In this document: in pieces, positions 43,209 through 52,000 of the stretch | How positions within the stretch are numbered: the stretch's first letter is position 1 | Layout of the letters: every line of letters begins with the position of its first letter | Source of the DNA: JBCCWF01 sp038520475 | GTDB taxonomy: Bacteria; Cyanobacteriota; Cyanobacteriia; CAKZMO01 | Length of the DNA stretch: 64,000 bases | Reading direction: 5' to 3' | NCBI GenBank assembly: GCA_038520475.1 | Contig: JBCBLF010000002.1 | Span: 4,827 to 68,826 of the forward strand | Notes under the pieces: model-generated | The model's input: the letters and a program-made list of their open reading frames with translations, nothing else | What the model was told of the DNA's origin: nothing | The model's database searches: none | Position numbers and translations under genes: made by a program

Positions 43209-45263
43209 ATGATTCAGAAAGCGTTGTCTGGCTCTCGGAACGTGGCGATCGTCGGCCCGTATCTGAGCGGAAAAACCACCCTGTTGGAAAGTTTGTTGTC
43301 TGTCAGTGGAGCAATTTCTCGTCGTGGTAATGTCAACGACGGAACCATCATTGGGGATGACTCCTCAGAAGCACGCGATCGCCATATGACTGTTGAAGTG
43401 AATGCCGCTAGTACTCAGTACAGCGGCATTAATTTTACGTTTCTAGACTGCCCAGGTTCGGTTGAATTTGCACAAGAAACCTACAACGCACTTGTGGGAA
43501 TTGATGCAGCCATCATTGTGTGTGAGCCTGAAGCCGATCGCGTTTTTACACTCGCCCCTCTCTTTCAATTTCTAGATGACTGGGAAATTCCTCATTTAGT
43601 CTTCATCAACAAGATGGATCGCGCCCACGTCAGTTTAGGAGAATTTCTGAACAAGCTAAAGGCTGTCTCAGAGCGTCCGCTCGTTCTTCATCAATACCCC
43701 ATTGGACAGCGCGATAACTTAACAGGTTTTATTGACCTTATTTCAGAACAGGCTTTTCACTACCACTCCGGTGCGCCAGCTGATCCAGTACCACTGCCAG
43801 AACATCTGAAATTGGAAGAACAAGTGGCTCGGGAAGAAATGCTAGAAACCCTTGCCGATTTTGATGATCATCTATTAGAAGAATTGCTGGATGAAATTGA
43901 GCCGTCTCAGGAAGAAATTATCCAGGATATTAAGCTAGAGCTGAGTGCAGACCTGATTGTACCGGTCATGATTGGGGTCGCCGGACAAGATTTTGGTGTT
44001 CGGCCGCTGCTGGATGCATTGGTTCGAGAAGCGCCTGATGCACAGGCGACTGCGCAGAATCGCGGAGTTTCCACTGAATCTAACGCTCCTCTAGCCCAAG
44101 TTCTCAAAACCTACTACACGCCACAGGGCAGTAAGCTATCCCTAGCGCGGGTATGGCGAGGCATTCTGCGGGATGGTGATACCCTCAACGGTGAACGAAT
44201 TGGTGGCCTCTATTCGTTATTGGGGCAACAACAAAACAGCGTCTACGAAGCCCACGCAGGATCAATTGTGGCGATCGCCCGCATGGAGCATACCAAAACC
44301 GGAGATACCTTGAGCGCTGGCGATAAGGGAGATGAGCCACTACCAAACGCAGAAAAGCTTGATCCGGTCTATGCATTGGCGATCGCTCCAGAAAACCGGA
44401 GTGACGAAGTCAAAATGAGCACGGCTCTGGCAAAGCTTGTGGACGAAGATCCCGCATTAATTTGGGAGCAGCATGGTGACACCCATGAAGTCATTCTTTG
44501 GGGACAGGGAGACATTCATCTCCAGGTGAGTCTCGATCGATTACGGCGGAAGCATCATTTAGCGATGACGACTCATTCGCCTCACGTTCCCTATAAAGAA
44601 ACCATTCGTCAGTCTGCTCAGTCTGTCCATGGTCGATATAAGCGACAGTCCGGTGGTCACGGGCAGTTTGGAGATGTATACCTAGACGTTAAACCGTTGA
44701 GCCGAGGTGAGGGCTTCGAATTCAGCGAAACCATTGTTGGTGGAGTTGTGCCCAAGCAATACATTCCTGGTGTTGAAACGGGTGTTCGTGAATATCTGTC
44801 AAATGGTCCCCTCGGGTTCCCTGTTGTCGATGTGGCGGTGACCTTAACGAATGGCTCCTATCACTCGGTTGATAGTTCAGAACAAGCCTTCAAGATGGCC
44901 GCTCGTATCGCAATGCAAGAGGCTCTTCAAAAATGTACGCCTAGCCTTTTAGAGCCGATTCTCTCTGTTACGATTTCGGTTCCGTCAGAATTTACATCTA
45001 ATGCCCTACGGCTCCTTAGCAGTCGTCGAGGCCAAATTCTCGGTTATGAAGCCAAGCCCAACTGGAGAAGCTGGGATGAAGTCTCAGCGTTTATTCCGCA
45101 AGCAGAAATGCAGGACCTTATCGTGGAGTTGCGATCGCTCACTATGGGAGTTGGTTCTTTTAAGTGGCAATATGATCACCTGAAAGAAATGCCGGAGCGT
45201 ATCGCAGAGAAAATCCTGGCTCAGCATGAATCAGAGCTGTCTACCTCTGCTCATCACGCATAA
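43209..45263 (+). CDS. EF-G-like GTPase (EF-G2 type paralogue)
   Basis: 684 residues from the ATG at 43209, which lies 9 nt after AAGGAG. The EF-G domain order is kept: GTPase domain with GPYLSGKT (16-23), NKMD (134-137), domain II, domain III, domain IV (KRQSGGHGQFGDVYLDV, VVDVAVTLTNGSYHSVDS) and domain V. Two features depart from translational EF-G: the switch II motif reads DCPGS, with Ser84 where EF-G/EF-Tu have the catalytic His, and switch I is shortened (RDRHMTVEV). Such paralogues occur beside normal fusA in several phyla. A role other than bulk elongation is inferred. Confidence 0.85.
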   Translation: MIQKALSGSRNVAIVGPYLSGKTTLLESLLSVSGAISRRGNVNDGTIIGDDSSEARDRHMTVEVNAASTQYSGINFTFLDCPGSVEFAQETYNALVGIDAAIIVCEPEADRVFTLAPLFQFLDDWEIPHLVFINKMDRAHVSLGEFLNKLKAVSERPLVLHQYPIGQRDNLTGFIDLISEQAFHYHSGAPADPVPLPEHLKLEEQVAREEMLETLADFDDHLLEELLDEIEPSQEEIIQDIKLELSADLIVPVMIGVAGQDFGVRPLLDALVREAPDAQATAQNRGVSTESNAPLAQVLKTYYTPQGSKLSLARVWRGILRDGDTLNGERIGGLYSLLGQQQNSVYEAHAGSIVAIARMEHTKTGDTLSAGDKGDEPLPNAEKLDPVYALAIAPENRSDEVKMSTALAKLVDEDPALIWEQHGDTHEVILWGQGDIHLQVSLDRLRRKHHLAMTTHSPHVPYKETIRQSAQSVHGRYKRQSGGHGQFGDVYLDVKPLSRGEGFEFSETIVGGVVPKQYIPGVETGVREYLSNGPLGFPVVDVAVTLTNGSYHSVDSSEQAFKMAARIAMQEALQKCTPSLLEPILSVTISVPSEFTSNALRLLSSRRGQILGYEAKPNWRSWDEVSAFIPQAEMQDLIVELRSLTMGVGSFKWQYDHLKEMPERIAEKILAQHESELSTSAHHA

Positions 45264-45686
45264 GATTGCTGGTGCTTCGGCAACGGCAATCCTCAAAGGG
45301 GCTTAACACTAACAAAGAAATGATGATCATTGGTGGGAACTTCCTGTTGATGATCATCGTCTCTAAAACTACGTTCAGCGGAAATCCATACCGCAACAGG
45401 TCTGGGAGGTTATCTTCTAGGCCTGTTTTCTTTTGGAGCTTATTGGATGGTGGGATATCGTTTCTGCAAAATGGATGCGTGGAGTATTGTGATGCAATCT
45501 CCTCGCTATCCTTTACAAACATGTGCCCGATACACATGTGCCCGATAAGGCGGATTAGCGCCAATCTTCAGAATTTAAGGGATTGCTGTCGTTATCTTTA
45601 GTCTGTCTTTCAAAGCTGAAGCTACACTAGAGAAAACGGACAAATTACGTTCGGACGTTTAGTGTCAAGGGTTAGAGTTTTAGATT
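45264..45686. other. intergenic region before ftsH
   Basis: 423 bp with a terminator (45395-45434) and a 15-bp tandem duplication of ATGTGCCCGATA at 45519-45547. A 111-codon frame across it is not protein-like. Confidence 0.45.
45395..45434 (+). terminator. terminator after the EF-G-like gene
   Basis: AACAGGTC pairs with GGCCTGTT (8 bp with one G-U) around a 17-nt loop, followed by TTCTTTT. Confidence 0.55.
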
Positions 45687-47642
45687 GTGACTATGCGTTT
45701 GATGAAGCATTCTTCTCTGAAAAAAGCTGCTTCCAAGAAAGCCACCCAGCAGTCATTCAAGACGGTCGCGGTTAGCAGTGTTGTGACTCTAATGCTGGCG
45801 CTTATGCAAGCTGTCGGCCCGGCGACACCATCAGTTGCCCAGTCATCACCTGAAGAGAGTGACGAGCTGACTTACAGTGAGCTCCTAGAAGGAATTGATT
45901 CGGGGGAAGTGTCTCGTTTAGAAATCGACACCTCTCGTGGCGTCGCTAGAGTAACATTGGCAGACCAGGCTGAAGATGAGCCGCCTGAAGATGTCATCCT
46001 TTTCATGGGCGATCGCAATGCTGAACTCATTGAGAGGGCTCGTGAAAATAACGTCGAGCTAGAAGTCAGCCCATCAGCGGATACACAGCAAGTGTTTGCC
46101 TGGTTTTTTCAAGCAACCGTTATTCTGATTGTCATTGGCTTTTTGTTTATGCTGTTGCGGCGATCGGCAAACGCATCAGGTCAAGCCCTCAACTTTGGTA
46201 AGTCTCGGGCTCGTTTTCAGATGGAAGCCGAAACTGGCGTGATGTTTGATGACGTTGCTGGTATCGAAGAAGCAAAAGAAGAACTCCAGGAAGTTGTCAG
46301 TTTCCTAAAGCAGCCTGAAAAGTTTACTGCTGTTGGGGCACGCATTCCCAATGGAGTGTTACTGGTTGGGCCGCCCGGAACAGGAAAAACACTACTGGCT
46401 AAGGCGATCGCNNNNNNNNNNNNNNNNNNNNNNNNNNNNNNNNNNNNNNNNNNNNNNNNNNNNNNNNNNNNNNNNNNNNNNNNNNNNNNNNNNNNNNNNN
46501 NNNNNNNNNNNNNNNNNNNNNNNNNNNNNNNNNNNNNNNNNNNNNNNNNNNNNNNNNNNNNNNNNNNNNNNNNNNNNNNNNNNNNNNNNNNNNNNNNNNN
46601 NNNNNNNNNNNNNNNNNNNNNNNNNNNNNNNNNNNNNNNNNNNNNNNNNNNNNNNNNNNNNNNNNNNNNNNNNNNNNNNNNNNNNNNNNNNNNNNNNNNN
46701 NNNNNNNNNNNNNTGTTGCGTCCTGGACGATTTGACCGTCAAGTTACCGTTGACCTTCCGGGCTATAACGGGCGACTCGGCATTCTAGAGGTCCATGCTC
46801 GCAATAAGAAAATGTCTCCTGACGTGTCACTAGAAGCCGTTGCTCAGCGAACACCTGGATTTTCAGGAGCTGATTTAGCCAATATGCTGAATGAAGCCGC
46901 TATCTTGACCGCTCGACGGCGAAAAGACGAAATTTCTTTGACGGAGATTGATGATGCGATTGATCGCATCACCATCGGTTTAACCATGAATCCGTTGATG
47001 GATAGCAAGAAGAAGCGCCTCATTGCCTATCACGAATTGGGTCATGCCTTGCTGATGACCCTGCTCGAAAACACGGATCCACTCGACAAAGTTACGATTA
47101 TTCCTCGCTCAGGAGGCATTGGTGGATTTGCCAAGCCTCTACTCAGACGCGATGACATTGACGATGGATTGCAGACGCGTTCCGAATTGCTCGATCGAAT
47201 TACCGTTTATTTGGGCGGTCGCGCATCTGAAGAAGAAGTGTTTGGGCATGACGAGGTGACGATTGGAGCCTCCGGTGACATCAAAGCTGTGGCTGATTTC
47301 TCACGCAAGATGGTAACTCGATACGGCATGTCTGATTTGGGTTCGTTTGCGATGGAGACAGGCGGCGGTGAAGTCTTTCTTGGCCGTGACTTGATGTCGC
47401 AAGGACCTGAGTATTCAGAGGAACTCGCCACAAAAATCGATGCTCAAATTCGCTCCATTGTGAATCATTGTTATAACCGAGCTCGTTCAATTATTCGAGA
47501 AAATCGTCCACTCCTCGATCGCTTAGCTGATTTGCTGCTTGAGCGGGAGACCATTGACGGCGATGAATTTCGTAACATTGTTGCGTCTTACACCGAGTTG
47601 CCTGAAAGTCAAAAAGAGTTGCATCTTCAAACGATTGCCTAA
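45687..47642 (+). CDS. ftsH: ATP-dependent zinc metalloprotease FtsH
   Basis: 651 codons from a GTG at 45687 (ATG at 45693 close by), with 302 unread bases in the AAA+ core. An N-terminal membrane segment (about 23-40), a lumenal or periplasmic domain, and a second membrane segment (about 137-155, VILIVIGFLFMLL) precede the AAA+ domain with GPPGTGKT (228-235) and, after the gap, LRPGRFDRQ. The protease domain has HELGH (449-453). FtsH hexamers remove damaged membrane proteins, in cyanobacteria including photosystem II D1. Several paralogues exist; the PRSGGIGGFA segment does not let me say which this is. Confidence 0.95.
   Translation: MTMRLMKHSSLKKAASKKATQQSFKTVAVSSVVTLMLALMQAVGPATPSVAQSSPEESDELTYSELLEGIDSGEVSRLEIDTSRGVARVTLADQAEDEPPEDVILFMGDRNAELIERARENNVELEVSPSADTQQVFAWFFQATVILIVIGFLFMLLRRSANASGQALNFGKSRARFQMEAETGVMFDDVAGIEEAKEELQEVVSFLKQPEKFTAVGARIPNGVLLVGPPGTGKTLLAKAIXXXXXXXXXXXXXXXXXXXXXXXXXXXXXXXXXXXXXXXXXXXXXXXXXXXXXXXXXXXXXXXXXXXXXXXXXXXXXXXXXXXXXXXXXXXXXXXXXXXXXXLRPGRFDRQVTVDLPGYNGRLGILEVHARNKKMSPDVSLEAVAQRTPGFSGADLANMLNEAAILTARRRKDEISLTEIDDAIDRITIGLTMNPLMDSKKKRLIAYHELGHALLMTLLENTDPLDKVTIIPRSGGIGGFAKPLLRRDDIDDGLQTRSELLDRITVYLGGRASEEEVFGHDEVTIGASGDIKAVADFSRKMVTRYGMSDLGSFAMETGGGEVFLGRDLMSQGPEYSEELATKIDAQIRSIVNHCYNRARSIIRENRPLLDRLADLLLERETIDGDEFRNIVASYTELPESQKELHLQTIA
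46412..46713. other. run of 302 N inside ftsH
   Basis: Unread bases covering the Walker B and second-region-of-homology part. The codons lost (102, counting partial ones) equal the number between the same landmarks in E. coli FtsH, so the length appears to be true. Confidence 0.95.
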
Positions 47643-47754
47643 TGGCAATTCTTTGAATTGGCGCACGATGAATGGTTGTAGATTCATTCCTTCATTATGG
47701 ATGCGGGTTGGACGGTTAGAGATTAACTTCTAAATTGTGGTTCGACCCACGCTC

Positions 47755-47766
47755 AAGGAGGTGATC
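47755..47766 (+). promoter_or_regulatory. complete Shine-Dalgarno sequence
   Basis: AAGGAGGTGATC is fully complementary to the 3' end of 16S rRNA, ending 1 base before the ATG at 47768. Such a full-length match is rare in this window, where most genes have weak sites. Confidence 0.7.
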
Positions 47767-47767
47767 A

Positions 47768-49039
47768 ATGACTCACATGACGTTCGATGCGGTGAACTAT
47801 GATCGCTGTCGGCGGATGTTCATCCCCTGTTTTGATGAACTCTACGATGCAGCCATTCAGGTCATGGTCGACCATGAGAGAGTGAAGGAATCTACGAAAA
47901 CTGAGGAAGACGGCGATCGCCCATCGTCGTTTACGGTCCTAGATTTGGGAGCCGGAACTGGGTTGCTCTCTGGCATGATTCAGCGGGCATTTCCAACGGC
48001 TGAGCTGACGCTGGTTGATCAGCAGGTCGATATGCTAGCTCAAGCAAAGCTTCGGTTTCAACAACTGGGACAAACGCCGAAACTTATCACTGCCGATTAT
48101 CGTGATCTTGACTGGTCAGATTCCTATGACTACATTGTTTCAGCGCTCTCGCTTCACCACTTAACAGTGGCTGAACAGGAGGAGGTGTATCGATCGATAT
48201 ATCGAGCCCTGAAGCCCGATGGACTGTTTCTTAACCTGGATGAAGTGCAGGGTGAGACACCCGATGTTGAACATCGGTATCGTCAGCGTTGGGTTCAAGC
48301 CGTCCAACAGCTTGGAGCAACCGACAATCAGGTGATTGCAGCGCAGCGTCATGCCCAACAATACGATCATCCACCAACGCTCAAGCATCAGCTCACCGCG
48401 CTGAAAAAGACGGGGTTTCAGTCCGTCACATGCTGGTACAAGAATATCAGTTTTGTGATTGTCACTGGCATTCGTCGGTCGACCTTACCTCAGCCCCATC
48501 AACCGGTTCTGACCACAGAAAGACTGGTGTTGCGCTCATTTCAGTTATCAGATGCTGCCGATGTTCAACGATTGGCGGGCGATCGCATCGTTGCCGCCAA
48601 TACGCTCTCCATTCCCCATCCTTATCCTGATGGCGCGGCTGAAGCATGGATTCAATCCATGCCCGAAGATATTGAACAGGGGAAACTCGCAATCTATGCC
48701 ATTACACTGCGCGAGACGGGCAAGCTCTGTGGCTCGATTGGCTTACACGTGAATACGGACGATCAGTTGGCTGAGTTGGGGTATTGGATCGGAGAACCCT
48801 ATCGTGGACAATGCTACTGTACCGAAGCGGCCCGCGCGATTCTTGATTATGGATTTAACGCCTTGAATCTTAATCGAATTCAGTCGACCCACTTCACCGA
48901 TAATCCTGCATCAGGTCGGGTCATGCAAAAACTAGGAATGGCCTACGAAGGATGTCGTCGCCAACACACGCTGAAGTGGGGCGATTTGAAGGATATCAAG
49001 CTCTATGCCATTCTTCAATCGGACTGGACTAATGGCTAG
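47768..49039 (+). CDS. methyltransferase-GNAT acetyltransferase fusion
   Basis: 423 residues with two enzymatic domains. Residues about 50-235 are a class I SAM methyltransferase (LDLGAGTG at 58-65, acidic LVDQQ after strand 2, LSLHHL). Residues about 250-420 are a RimJ/RimL-type GNAT acetyltransferase (TERLVLRSFQLSDAADV, GYWIGEPYRGQCYCTEAARAI with the acetyl-CoA loop, FTDNPASGRVMQKLGMAYEG). The junction is continuous, with no stop or frameshift. Substrates unknown. Preceded by a full Shine-Dalgarno site; overlaps the convergent tamB-like gene by 4 bp. Confidence 0.85.
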   Translation: MTHMTFDAVNYDRCRRMFIPCFDELYDAAIQVMVDHERVKESTKTEEDGDRPSSFTVLDLGAGTGLLSGMIQRAFPTAELTLVDQQVDMLAQAKLRFQQLGQTPKLITADYRDLDWSDSYDYIVSALSLHHLTVAEQEEVYRSIYRALKPDGLFLNLDEVQGETPDVEHRYRQRWVQAVQQLGATDNQVIAAQRHAQQYDHPPTLKHQLTALKKTGFQSVTCWYKNISFVIVTGIRRSTLPQPHQPVLTTERLVLRSFQLSDAADVQRLAGDRIVAANTLSIPHPYPDGAAEAWIQSMPEDIEQGKLAIYAITLRETGKLCGSIGLHVNTDDQLAELGYWIGEPYRGQCYCTEAARAILDYGFNALNLNRIQSTHFTDNPASGRVMQKLGMAYEGCRRQHTLKWGDLKDIKLYAILQSDWTNG

Positions 49040-52000
49040 AAACGAGTCTCAAATTCTAATACAAGCCGATTTTCATCTGAGAAGTTGCTCGTTCCCCGTA
49101 ACCGCAATTCATCATTGATTTGATATCGAAGGTTGAACTGCGTCGGTTCTTCAAGTGTTAAAAATTGGAGTGCTGAAATTGACAAGTCACTGGTAATGTC
49201 AACGCCCAATTCAGCTGCAATGCCCAGTGTCGATGTTGGGCTGTCGCTTCCATCTTCTCGTTCATCGTTAGTGATGACAGCAGGGAAAATCCGAAAATCG
49301 CTGACACCTATCGCATTGCTTAACAAATTTTGAATGCTGGTGAACAGTGCCGTCCCCGCTAAACTGGCGATCGCCAAATTGCTGCCATCTTGTCCTTGGG
49401 TGTCTGCGAACCCTCCTCCAATCAGGGCAATAATCTCGTTTTCACTGCGACTCGGACTGCTGCTCAACCGAAGATTCTCAAAGATTTGACTGGCAGGTCC
49501 GATCACGGTTGCTTGCACTCGAACTGTTTCAATGCCGCCAAAATCATTTACAGACGAGTCAATCACTTCAGAGAGCTCCGATTGCGCAAATGCTGTGGAC
49601 GTAGGGATGGGCGATCGTGTCTGTTCTAAAATTGACGTTGCTAATCGAACATTGAGAAAGGGATCAAGTCCGTCACTGGGTCGAAAAATGGCGACGTTAT
49701 CTCGTCCACGCATCAAATTAAACTGTGTGGTGAAGACGTTGACTTGCCCGCTACGGAGTCGAATAATCCCATCGGGCATTAGGCTTCGAAAGTCATTGAG
49801 TGGGCCGTTGACAACCAGATCACCAGTGGCAACAAAATTTAGGATGGGGGCACGGGTAATGAGTAGGCGATTGCCTAAGACCACCTGAAGGTTGTCGAGT
49901 TCAGGCGGAGAAAATAATGTCGCAAATGGAGAGGTGTCCTGCTGGGTGGCGGCAACTCCTCCAAGCATCGCCGTGTCTGGCAACGAAATGCGTCCATCGG
50001 AGAGCGTCACTGCTCCGCCTAGACGAGGGGCAAGAGCGGTTCCACCAACAATGACTTGGCCGTTGACTCCTCCGTCATACAATCCTTTGACATCGACCGC
50101 TAGGTCATTCAAATCAACCGTTAATGGCGTTAATGCTGGATTGATGGGTTCCCTCAGGACATCGTCTTCGCCTTCAGCGTTATTAGGTACCCCAGTGTTT
50201 TCAGGTTCAGTATTTTCAACTTCGACGCGTGCAGTATCTGGTGCGTCAATTTCAAATGGAACTGCTAGTGGAATGATGCCATTGGCCACAAATTCCCCAT
50301 CACTAAACTGACCACGAATATTATTTACTTGGATGCGATCGCGGTTGAACTGAACGGTTCCGGTTACGTCGGTAAGAGGCGCCGGTAAGACCTCTGCTAC
50401 AAACGAGCCATTTCGTAATTCTGCAAATCCTGTAGCCAAGGGTTGAATATCGATACCCGATGACGTTTGACGTAAGGTGCCTCCGACCTGAAGCGATACG
50501 TTTGCTTCGCCCCCGGTCCAGTTCACCTGATTATTCAACAGATTGAGTAAGGCCAGTCCGTCATTTTCGACTTCGATATTTAAGTTGATTTCGTCACTGT
50601 CGGGGTCAACCATTCCTTGGGGTAACCGATATGGAATGCTGCCAGTCAGACTGATGGGGTCGTTGTCAGACACTAACATGCTGCCAATCAAGATGAGTCG
50701 CGCATCTGCATATCGAAACTGAGCGTCTGTTTCTTGAATCGGCGTTTGATTAATCAGTCCGTCTTCGAGAGCAAATTCTCCCCTGGCTTGCAGGTTTCTA
50801 ATACTACCGGTAACCGTTGCCGTTGTGTTCAAATTGCCTTCAATGGCGATCGGTAAGCGGATAAAGTCAGCGACAAGATCGGCTGGGACATTCGTGATTT
50901 GAAGCTGTCCCTGGCTATCTTCGGCTTGTCCAACTTGTCCGGCAAAGTCGATTAAGGTGTCTCCCGACTCAAATCGGAACGGCAAGAGGGTGATGGTATT
51001 GTCGGAGAAGCTCCCCGCAGCAATGATTTGATTGGGATCATCGTATTCTCCCCATTCCCAATTTTCCCCGGTTAAGTCAAAGTCTGCTGTTAGTCCACTG
51101 TTGCGAGATACCGTCAGGTCAACGACGCCGGAGATTGTTCCAGACAGTTCTTGAAGCGCTGGGAAAAAGGTCGCCTCAGCTTGCTCTCGTCGGTACGTTC
51201 GCAGCAAGGTTGAGATCTCTGCATACCGTTGAAGCTGTCGAAGAAGCGTGGCTTCGGTGATGCGAATGGGGGCTGTGTCANNNNNNNNNNNNNNNNNNNN
51301 NNNNNNNNNNNNNNNNNNNNNNNNNNNNNNNNNNNNNNNNNNNNNNNNNNNNNNNNNNNNNNNNNNNNNNNNNNNNNNNAGATCGGCGGCATTTCCGTAC
51401 TGGGGAGGGTCAAAGAATCGCAACAGATCCTGTAGCTCAAAATATTTGAGCGCCACGAGTAAATCTTGAACATTGCCATTGTCTGCGGCGATTTGGCCCT
51501 TGAATAAGGTGTCGTCAGTGGGGGCAAATCGACCTGTAACGTCGTAATCACTACTGCCGACGGCTAATTGTCCATCGTCGATGATAGCGACTCCGTTGCC
51601 ATAGGTAAACGTTCCAGCGAAGCGATCGCCCTCGATGTGGCCCAAGCTCGGATCGATAATTCGCACATCACCAGAGGCCGATAACTGAGACAAATCTGTG
51701 ATGTTGAGGGTATCTAGGTTTACCGACACATTACCGCTCACGATGCCTCGTAGGGGACCTAATCCCAGATTTGCAGCTGGTCGAAGATTTAAGACGCCAA
51801 GCGGAAAGTTTTCGACTGTCGAGAGGAGGCGATCGCCTTGCGTGCTGCCACGGGCCAAAATATCTCCGCGACGGAGGACAAACTCTGTTGGATAATAGCG
51901 CTCATCGACCGTGGCAGACAGTTGATCTGTTTGTCCGTCAAGATTCAGTGTTCCTCCTTGACCCACCGTAAATCGAGTGTTGCCAGTGAGCATCGGGTCA

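Noticed and set aside
45519..45547. Twofold 15-bp tandem repeat
   Set aside because: Only two units, in a gap with no neighbouring signal; probably replication slippage, not an iteron or CRISPR.
45266..45601. 111-codon frame between the EF-G-like gene and ftsH
   Set aside because: It crosses a terminator hairpin and a tandem duplication; composition is not protein-like.
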